Positions 43,715-49,556 of a DNA stretch of 49,556 bases are shown in pieces. A program made the position numbers and the translations under genes. The stretch lies in contig NZ_CAJNKE010000010.1 in NCBI RefSeq assembly GCF_905232215.1, positions 1 through 49,556 of the forward strand, given 5' to 3'. Origin of the DNA: Burkholderia sp. LMG 13014. GTDB lineage: Bacteria > Pseudomonadota > Gammaproteobacteria > Burkholderiales > Burkholderiaceae. The notes under the pieces are model-generated. The model had not been told where the DNA came from and ran no database searches. It worked only from the letters and a program-made list of their open reading frames with translations. Each line of letters begins with the position of its first letter. Within the stretch, counting starts at the first letter, position 1.

Positions 43715-45088
43715 ATGCTCGAAGACAGCGCCCGCCTGACCTCCCTCATCTGCGGCACCGAGCCGCTCAACCGGATCTGGTCGCCCCGCGCGACGATCCA
43801 GCGGATGCTCGACGTCGAGGCCGCGCTTGCGCGTGCGCTCGCCGCGCAGCAGGTGATTCCCGCCGCCGCGGTTGCGCCGATCGAACGCGCGTGCGACGCC
43901 AGTCGGCTCGACGCCGACGCACTCGCGCACGGCGCGGCGCTCGGCGGCAATCTCGCGATTCCGCTCGTCAAGCAGCTCACCGCACAGGTGAAGGCCGATG
44001 ACCCCGAGGCCGCGAAGTTCGTGCACTGGGGGGCGACGAGCCAGGACATCATCGATACCGCTACCGTGCTGCAGTTGCGCGACACGCTCGACGTGCTCGA
44101 ACCGCAGCTCGATGAAGCGTGCGCGTCTCTCGCGACACTCGCGTGCACGCATCGCACGACGCCGATGATCGGCCGCACGTGGCTGCAGCAGGCGCTGCCG
44201 ATCACGCTCGGCCTGAAATTCGCACAATGGCTCGACGCGTTGCTGCGCCATCGCGCGCGTTTCGCCGAATTGCGCGAGCGTGCGCTCGTATTGCAGTTCG
44301 GCGGCGCGGCCGGCACGCTCGCGAGCCTGCGCGAGCACGCGGCCGGCGTCACGGCCGCGCTTGCGGCGGACCTCAAGCTCGCGGTACCGGCCGTGCCGTG
44401 GCACACACAGCGCGACCGCATTGCGGAAGCCGCGTCCTGCTTCGGGATGCTGACGGGTACGCTCGGCAAGATCGCGCGCGACGTGTCGCTGCAGATGCAG
44501 ACCGAAGTCGGCGAGCTCGGCGAACCGGCCGCCGCCGGCAAGGGCGGCTCGTCGACGATGCCGCACAAGCGCAACCCGGTCGGCTGCGCAGCCGTGCTGA
44601 CGGCTGCCGTGCGTGCGCCGAACCTCGTCGCGACGGTGTTCGCGGGGATGGTTCAGGAACACGAACGCGCGCTCGGCGGCTGGCAGGCCGAATGGGACGC
44701 GTTGCCCGATCTCGCACGCCTGACCGGCGGCGCGCTCGTGCAGATCGCGCAGATCGTCGCGGGCCTCGACGTGAACACCGAGCGCCTGGCCGCGAACCTC
44801 GACCTGACGCGCGGGCTGATTCTCGGCGAAGCGGTGATGCTCGCGCTCGGCGACAAGATCGGCCGGCTCGACGCGCATCACGTCGTCGAACAGGCGTCGA
44901 AGGAAGCCGTGCGCACGGGCGCGACGCTGTTCGACGTGCTCGCCGCCGATGCGACCGTATCGGCGCACCTGTCGCGCGACGCACTCGCGCGGCTGCTCGA
45001 TCCCGCTCATTACGTCGGCGAGGCACAGGCCTACGTCGACGCCGTGCTCGCGCTGCACGCGGGCGCGCAATCACCAGGAGAACATTGA
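43715..45088 (+). CDS. pcaB: 3-carboxy-cis,cis-muconate cycloisomerase
   Basis: 457 aa, fumarase/aspartase superfamily. HWGATSQDIIDTATVLQLRD and GGSSTMPHKRNPVGCAAV are the conserved regions 2 and 3, the latter holding the catalytic Ser loop. The enzyme forms 4-carboxymuconolactone from 3-carboxymuconate. The ATG at 43715 starts MLEDSARLTSLIC; there is no clear ribosome site, and an in-frame start at 43646 would have a non-conserved, hairpin-derived leader. The stop overlaps the pcaD start by one base (TGATG). Confidence 0.93.
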   Translation: MLEDSARLTSLICGTEPLNRIWSPRATIQRMLDVEAALARALAAQQVIPAAAVAPIERACDASRLDADALAHGAALGGNLAIPLVKQLTAQVKADDPEAAKFVHWGATSQDIIDTATVLQLRDTLDVLEPQLDEACASLATLACTHRTTPMIGRTWLQQALPITLGLKFAQWLDALLRHRARFAELRERALVLQFGGAAGTLASLREHAAGVTAALAADLKLAVPAVPWHTQRDRIAEAASCFGMLTGTLGKIARDVSLQMQTEVGELGEPAAAGKGGSSTMPHKRNPVGCAAVLTAAVRAPNLVATVFAGMVQEHERALGGWQAEWDALPDLARLTGGALVQIAQIVAGLDVNTERLAANLDLTRGLILGEAVMLALGDKIGRLDAHHVVEQASKEAVRTGATLFDVLAADATVSAHLSRDALARLLDPAHYVGEAQAYVDAVLALHAGAQSPGEH

Positions 45089-45873
45089 TGCCTTTCGCCA
45101 CTGTCAACGGCGTGAAACTGCATTACCGGATCGACCGTGCCGCGCGCGACGACGCGCCGTGGCTCGTCTTCTCGAACTCGCTCGGCGCCGACCTGCAGAT
45201 GTGGGCGCCGCAGATCCGTCCGCTCACGCAGCACTTCAACATCCTGCGCTATGACACGCGCGGCCACGGCCATTCGGAAGCGCCGGCCGGCTCATACACG
45301 GTCGACCAGCTCGCGGGCGACGTGATCGGCCTGCTCGACCACGTCGGCATTGAACGCGCGCATTTCTGCGGGATCTCGATGGGCGGGCTGACGGGCGCGG
45401 CGCTCGCCGCACGCTTCCCGTCGCGCATCGTTCGCGCGGTGCTGTCGAACACCGCCGCGAAGATCGGTTCGCCGGAAGTGTGGGCGCCGCGCGCGCAGAA
45501 GGCGCGTGCCGAAGGGATGGCCGCGCTCGCCGATGCCGTGCTGCCGCGCTGGTTCACGGACGCGTTCGTCGAGCGCGAGCCGCGCCTGTTCGATGCGATC
45601 CGCGACACCTTCGTGCATACCGACAAGGACGGCTATGCGGCGAACTGCGACGCGCTGAATGCAGCCGACCTGCGCGAAGAAGTGAAGGGTATCGCGCTGC
45701 CGGTGCTCGTCGTGACCGGCGCGAAGGACATGTCGACGCCGCCCGACCAGGGCCGCGCACTGGCCGCTGCGATTCCGGGCGCGCAGCACGTTGAATTCGA
45801 CGCCGCGCATATTTCGAACATCGAGTGCACCGACGGCTTCAACCGCGCGCTGCTCGATTTCCTGACCGCGTGA
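45088..45873 (+). CDS. pcaD: 3-oxoadipate enol-lactonase
   Basis: 261 aa alpha/beta hydrolase. NSLGADLQMW forms the oxyanion region, CGISMGGLTG the nucleophile elbow with Ser about residue 96. The acid Asp is in VVTGAKDMSTPPDQG and the His in FDAAHISNIE. It hydrolyses 3-oxoadipate enol-lactone to 3-oxoadipate. AGGAG is inside the pcaB end, seven bases before the ATG. It is not fused to pcaC, which follows after ten bases. Confidence 0.94.
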   Translation: MPFATVNGVKLHYRIDRAARDDAPWLVFSNSLGADLQMWAPQIRPLTQHFNILRYDTRGHGHSEAPAGSYTVDQLAGDVIGLLDHVGIERAHFCGISMGGLTGAALAARFPSRIVRAVLSNTAAKIGSPEVWAPRAQKARAEGMAALADAVLPRWFTDAFVEREPRLFDAIRDTFVHTDKDGYAANCDALNAADLREEVKGIALPVLVVTGAKDMSTPPDQGRALAAAIPGAQHVEFDAAHISNIECTDGFNRALLDFLTA

Positions 45874-45883
45874 GGCACCGGCG

Positions 45884-46270
45884 ATGGATGACCAGGAACG
45901 TTACGAAGCAGGGATGAAGGTGCGCCGTGCGGTGCTCGGCGACGCGCACGTCGACCGTTCGCTCGAGAACCGCACCGAGGTGACCGAGGAATTCCAGAAC
46001 CTGATCACGCGCTATGCGTGGGGCGAGATCTGGACGCGCGACGGCCTGCCGCGCCATACGCGCAGCCTGCTGACCATCGCGATGATGGTGGCGCTGAACC
46101 GCGGCGAGGAACTGGCGCTGCATCTGCGCGCGGCGCGCAACAACGGCGTGACGCGCGACGAGATCAAGGAAGTGCTGCTGCAGACCGCGATCTATTGCGG
46201 CGTGCCGGCCGCGAATTCCGCGTTCCATCTCGCGGACAGGATCTTCAAGGAACAGGATGCGGCCGGTTAA
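45884..46270 (+). CDS. pcaC: 4-carboxymuconolactone decarboxylase
   Basis: 128 aa. RYEAGMKVRRAVLGDAHVDR and YAWGEIWTRDGLPRHTRSLL are typical, with LHLRAARNNGVTRDEIKEVL and AIYCGVPAANSAF carrying the catalytic-region His and Cys. It converts 4-carboxymuconolactone to 3-oxoadipate enol-lactone. GAGG precedes the ATG. Many relatives have PcaC fused to PcaD; here they are separate. Confidence 0.95.
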   Translation: MDDQERYEAGMKVRRAVLGDAHVDRSLENRTEVTEEFQNLITRYAWGEIWTRDGLPRHTRSLLTIAMMVALNRGEELALHLRAARNNGVTRDEIKEVLLQTAIYCGVPAANSAFHLADRIFKEQDAAG

Positions 46271-46440
46271 GTGCCGGCTGTAGTGCGAAGTTGCGTCGAG
46301 GCTCGCTGATAGGTTGGCGGGCCTCGACGATGAATGAACGCGCCGGCAGAGTATCGGCGCGCGGTGCACCGGGTGGCCGGTGCGCGAACAAAGGCAAGAC
46401 GCGGTTCCGAGGCCGCGTCGCTTATAAACAAATTGGCTAT

Positions 46441-46632
46441 GCATGGGACCAGAGCAAGCGCTGAAGCGCCAACACTGGTTGCCCGCGGAGCATGGGATTC
46501 AGGTAAGCGCTAAAGCACCAACTTGGATCGACCGCGTAGCATGGGATCCAGGTAAGCGCTAAAGCGCCAACTTGGATCGACCGCATAGCATGGGATCCAA
46601 GTAAGCGCTGAAGCGCTAACTTGGATCGACAC
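46441..46632. repeat. four 49-bp tandem repeats upstream of pcaK
   Basis: Units begin with GCATGGGA at 46441, 46490, 46539 and 46588, exactly 49 bases apart; the last is cut short. Each contains TAAGCGCTAAAGCGCCAAC (or close variants) and TTGGATCGACCGC. Within the array ACTTGGATC and GATCCAAGT form 9-bp inverted repeats across unit borders. The first unit is the most diverged. 49 is not a multiple of three and no gene is read through it. Confidence 0.92.
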
Positions 46633-46644
46633 AGGAGACAAGCG

Positions 46645-48003
46645 ATGAATCGCACACCCGTGGTCGATGTCCAGACCTTCATCAACGAGCAGCCGTTCGG
46701 CGGTTTTCAATGGCTCGTATTCCTCATGTGTTTCGTGATCGTGCTGCTCGACGGCTTCGACACGGCCGCGATCGGCTTCATCGCGCCGTCGCTGCTCGGC
46801 GAATGGAACCTCACCAAACCTGATCTCGCACCGGTGCTGAGCGCCGCGCTGTTCGGCCTCGCGTGCGGCGCACTCGTGTCGGGCCCGCTGTCCGACAAGC
46901 TCGGGCGCCGCTCGCTGCTGCTTTGCTCGGTATTCCTGTTCGGCGTCGCGTGCCTGATGTCCGCCTTCTCGACGACGATCGGGCACCTGACGATCCTGCG
47001 CTTCATCACCGGCGTCGGGCTGGGCGCGGCGATGCCGAACGCGGTCACGATGATGGGCGAGTTCTGCCCGGACAAGCGCCGCGCGACCGTGATCAACCTG
47101 ATGTTCTGCGGCTTCCCGCTCGGTGCCGCGTTCGGCGGTTTCCTGGCCGCGTGGATGATTCCGCATTTCGGCTGGCGCAGCGTGCTGATCCTCGGCGGCG
47201 TCACGCCGCTGCTGCTTGGCGTGCTGTTGCTGCTGAAGATGCCGGAGTCGGTGCGCTTCATGGTCGCCAACGGCCAAGCCGTCGACAAGATCCGCGCGAC
47301 GCTCGCGCGCATCTCGCGCGATGCGCTGAACGCCGGCTCGTTCGCGATGACCGAAGCCGCGCCGCAGACCGGCAGCAAGGGCCTCGGCGTCGTGCTGTCG
47401 CGCTCGTACATCGTCGGCTCGGTGATGCTGTGGCTCGCGTACTTCATGGGGCTCGTGATCTTCTACGCGTCGATCAACTGGATGCCGATCCTGCTGAAGG
47501 ATGCCGGCCTGACGCCGAAGAGCGCGACGCTGATCTCCGCGCTGTTCCCGCTCGGCGGCGTGGGCGCGGTGCTTTGCGGCGTGCTGATGGACCGCTTCAA
47601 CGCGAACCGCGTGATTGCCGTGTGCTACGCGCTGACGGCGGTGAGCGTCTATGCAATCGGGCAGGCGGCCGGCAACGTCGGGCTGCTCGTGCTGGTCGTG
47701 TTCGTGGCCGGCGTGCTGATGAACACCGCGCAATCGTCGATGCCGGCGCTTGCGGCCGCGTTTTACCCGACCGAAGGGCGCGGCACGGGTGTCGCGTGGA
47801 TGCTCGGCGTCGGCCGCTTCGGCGGGATTGCGGGATCGTTCCTCGTCGCCGAGCTGACGCGCCGGCATTTCTCGTTCGCGGGCGTGTTCGCGACGATCGC
47901 CGTCGCGGGCTTGCTCGCGTGTGTCGCGCTGCTGATCAAGCAGATGGCGCGGCCGCATGGCATGACGCAGCCGGCAGGCAAGATCGAATCGCTCGGGCAT
48001 TGA
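46645..48003 (+). CDS. pcaK: MFS aromatic-acid transporter (PcaK/BenK type)
   Basis: 452 aa, 12 membrane segments, AAHS family. DGFDTAAIGFIAPSL in helix 1 includes the D-G-x-D of aromatic acid:H+ symporters. SGPLSDKLGRRSLLL is the loop 2-3 motif and CGVLMDRFNANRV the loop 8-9 motif. It should import 4-hydroxybenzoate or protocatechuate for PobA and the Pca enzymes. AGGAG lies eight bases before the ATG at 46645, right after the 49-bp repeats, which form its leader. It is 374 bases from pcaC, so it may have its own promoter. Confidence 0.9.
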   Translation: MNRTPVVDVQTFINEQPFGGFQWLVFLMCFVIVLLDGFDTAAIGFIAPSLLGEWNLTKPDLAPVLSAALFGLACGALVSGPLSDKLGRRSLLLCSVFLFGVACLMSAFSTTIGHLTILRFITGVGLGAAMPNAVTMMGEFCPDKRRATVINLMFCGFPLGAAFGGFLAAWMIPHFGWRSVLILGGVTPLLLGVLLLLKMPESVRFMVANGQAVDKIRATLARISRDALNAGSFAMTEAAPQTGSKGLGVVLSRSYIVGSVMLWLAYFMGLVIFYASINWMPILLKDAGLTPKSATLISALFPLGGVGAVLCGVLMDRFNANRVIAVCYALTAVSVYAIGQAAGNVGLLVLVVFVAGVLMNTAQSSMPALAAAFYPTEGRGTGVAWMLGVGRFGGIAGSFLVAELTRRHFSFAGVFATIAVAGLLACVALLIKQMARPHGMTQPAGKIESLGH

Positions 48004-48063
48004 GCGAAGCGCGGGCCGGTGCGATGCGCCGGCCCGTCGATACGGCGGCCGTCGGGCCGCCGG

Positions 48064-48312
48064 CTATTCTTCCGCGTCGTGTTTCTTCACGAAGTTGCGC
48101 AGATACGCGCGCAGCGCGGCCTCCCGGCTGCGATGATCGGCGAGGTTCGCGGCGCCCATCTCTTCCTCTTCGCCGAACATCGTCGGCGGCGCGCCGTAGA
48201 TGCCGATCTCGATGTCTTCGCGCAGCACGCGAATCTCGTGCGTGAGCGGGTGATACTCGGCGATCCAGTGCATCCCCTCGATGTGTTCGCCCGCCCTCAG
48301 CAATGGCTTCAT
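48064..48312 (-). CDS. small conserved protein of unknown function
   Basis: 82 aa: MKPLLRAGEHIEGMHWIAEY, a central IEIGIYGAPPTMFGEEEEMG, and a helical end. The protein is acidic and soluble. GGGAG lies seven bases before the ATG at 48312, so the longer open frame is not used. I know no function. It is convergent with pcaK, with a CCGG-rich hairpin between them (about 48013-48037). Confidence 0.68.
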   Translation of the reverse strand: MKPLLRAGEHIEGMHWIAEYHPLTHEIRVLREDIEIGIYGAPPTMFGEEEEMGAANLADHRSREAALRAYLRNFVKKHDAEE

Positions 48313-48422
48313 CAGCACTCTCCCGGCAGCAGCGGCGCAACCGGCCAAGCGGTTGCGCGCGCCCGTACCAAAAGGGTACGCCTGCATCGGGCGAATCTCA
48401 ACGGGCGCGCGGTGAGCGCTCA

Positions 48423-49037
48423 CTACGCCAACAGATGCGCGATGAGGGGGTACAGCGACAGGATCAGCAGCACGGCCATCGTCACGTTGAAGATGCGCAG
48501 CGCGCGGGTATTCGACAGGAAGCGGCGCAGGCCGAGCCCGAACGCGGCCCACAGGCTGATGCACGGGAAGCCGATCAGGATGAACACGACGGCCATCCAC
48601 GCGGCGTTCATCCCATAGTCGGCGGACAGGCGGATCGTCGTTGCGGCGGTCAGCACCATCATCCAGGCCTTCGGATTGATCCACTGGAACGCGGCGGCTT
48701 CGATGAACGTCATCGGCCGCGGCTTGCCGCCATGCGCTTTCACTTCGCCCGACGTGCCGATGCGCCACGCGAGGTACAGCAGGTACGCGACGCTCGCGGC
48801 TTCGAGGATCGTGTAGAGCAGCGGGACGCGCTTGAATACCTCGCCGAGCCCGAAGCCGACGCAGAGCATCAGGATCGCGACGCCAATGCTGATGCCGAAC
48901 AGGTGCGGCATCGTGCGGCGGAAACCGAAATTGACGCCGGACGCGAGCAGCATCGTGTTGTTCGGGCCGGGCGTGATCGTCGTGACGAGCGCGAACAGCA
49001 TGCCGGCGGGCAGCGCGCTCAGGGTGAGGAATTCCAT
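48423..49037 (-). CDS. LysE/RhtB-family amino-acid exporter
   Basis: 204 aa, six hydrophobic segments. ITPGPNNTMLLASGVNFGFR is the LysE/RhtB opening with the conserved P-G-P-N. FQWINPKAWMMVLTAAT has the second conserved Asn-Pro. It exports an amino acid or related small molecule; the substrate is unknown. The ATG at 49037 gives a normal length. A MocR-like operator lies just upstream, which suggests control by a GntR/aminotransferase-type regulator. Confidence 0.9.
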   Translation of the reverse strand: MEFLTLSALPAGMLFALVTTITPGPNNTMLLASGVNFGFRRTMPHLFGISIGVAILMLCVGFGLGEVFKRVPLLYTILEAASVAYLLYLAWRIGTSGEVKAHGGKPRPMTFIEAAAFQWINPKAWMMVLTAATTIRLSADYGMNAAWMAVVFILIGFPCISLWAAFGLGLRRFLSNTRALRIFNVTMAVLLILSLYPLIAHLLA

Positions 49038-49093
49038 CGCGGATTCTCCATTCGGTTCTGGACTGGGATGGAGGTCAGTTTAGCGACGGTTTT

Positions 49094-49134
49094 CTGTACA
49101 GTACCGGTACAGTTGGTTTGACGAATACCGGTAC
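49094..49134. promoter_or_regulatory. MocR-like operator with direct and inverted repeats
   Basis: CTGTAC (49094-49099) and GTACAG (49107-49112) form an inverted repeat, and TACCGGTAC occurs twice, at 49102-49110 and 49126-49134, 24 bases apart. This mix of direct and inverted elements is typical of MocR/PdxR-type sites next to exporters. It lies 57-97 bases upstream of the LysE-type start. Confidence 0.65.
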
Positions 49135-49138
49135 GGGG

Positions 49139-49556
49139 GATGAGGGGCGGGATGGTTGCTGCGGGACGTTTTGTTGGTTCTCAGAAAAGATGTCCGTGGT
49201 CTCAATGTGTTGTCGTTGAATAAAAACTGACGTTTCCAAGATGATTGGCTCGATATGAGGCGTCTCGAGCGGGATGCTAAGTCAATGTTTGTGAAAAGAC
49301 GATATTGGCGCAATTTTCCATCGATGACGTTGTGCCGCTGATGTCTCATTTGATAGCGAGCGCGGCAAGCCTCGCTTCTGACGTAGGTACAAGGTCAGAT
49401 ACTTCCTTTGCTTCGGGTGGCTGGTGAGGTAAGGAGAATTCGAGGGCGTGAGTCTGCGCTGACGGATATCCGTAGGGGAGAGCGCGTAGCGTGGTATTGA
49501 AAACTGTCACGTCGGACGTTATTGCCAATACAAGTTTGTGCGGCCGGTGCTAGTGG
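49139..49556. other. end stretch without a clear gene
   Basis: About 420 AT-richer bases. A minus-strand frame (49346-49528, TTG start, ending EARLAALAIK) is open but unrecognised. No MocR-type regulator, expected beside the exporter, is visible before the window ends. Confidence 0.45.

Noticed and set aside
42232-44574. A 780-codon open frame antisense to pcaI, pcaJ and pcaB
   Set aside because: High GC at third positions makes long antisense frames by chance; the sense strand has three complete, well-known enzymes.
46441-46632. CRISPR array
   Set aside because: The whole 49-base unit is repeated head to tail without unique spacers, and no cas gene is present.
46437-46685. A minus-strand frame through the 49-bp repeats giving a repeated peptide
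   Set aside because: The unit is not a multiple of three, so the repeated peptide changes between units, and the frame overlaps the pcaK start without a ribosome site.

Overview
This is about 49.6 kb of a high-GC betaproteobacterial chromosome, almost certainly Burkholderia (cepacia-complex-like). The reasons are the adc-type acetoacetate decarboxylase, two Burkholderia-style 16-strand porins, DUF3331- and DUF3005-type proteins, and a pobA-pcaIJBDCK aromatic catabolism block. Most genes have GC-rich third positions. The stretches at about 3.9-4.6, 8.3-9.2, 10.4-12.2 and 13.9-15.2 kb are more AT-rich, hold decayed or orphan genes, and look like accessory DNA.

Layout. 0-7.8 kb: the probable start of a bdhA-like gene, adc, a PAP2 phosphatase behind a leader with an intrinsic terminator, a yqjH/yqjI-like ferric-chelate reductase and PadR metal-regulator pair, a TnsA-like remnant, a GltB-domain FMN/Fe-S protein and a small frameshifted membrane gene. 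6.6-15.2 kb: a MarR/MFS operon under a perfect 38-bp palindrome, an IS3-type remnant, a strongly expressed porin, a protein of five zinc-ribbon modules, an NhaP-type antiporter broken by an exact 19-bp tandem duplication, a DUF3331 protein, and an AT-rich gene-poor stretch with two long inverted repeats.

15.5-30 kb is a large uncharacterised catabolic region. It holds an aldehyde dehydrogenase/GMC oxidoreductase operon, a SphA-like outer-membrane protein divergent from an AraC regulator, and a second porin. A leftward cupin-MFS-zinc alcohol dehydrogenase-SDR operon follows, divergent from another AraC regulator, then a second GMC enzyme and a third AraC regulator. The enzymes suggest stepwise oxidation of an alcohol or hydroxyketone substrate; the substrate cannot be read from sequence.

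30-40 kb is mostly core functions: an exported protein of unknown function, an aldo/keto reductase, argO divergent from argP, an FNR-type regulator beside a universal stress protein, a DUF3005-like protein, a small conserved protein, EpsC serine acetyltransferase, and the overlapping folE-folM pair of pterin biosynthesis. A 93-bp MITE-like element with 4-bp target duplications sits exactly at the 3' end of the LysR gene next to pobA.

40.8-48 kb is the 4-hydroxybenzoate/protocatechuate block: pobA, then pcaI, pcaJ, pcaB, pcaD, pcaC and a pcaK-type transporter. A strong sigma70-like promoter inside the end of pobA, followed by a PcaR-like inverted repeat, precedes pcaI. Four 49-bp tandem repeats precede pcaK. 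pcaGH and pcaF are absent from this window, so the pathway must be completed elsewhere. The window ends with a small conserved protein, a LysE/RhtB exporter with a MocR-like operator, and about 0.5 kb without a clear gene.
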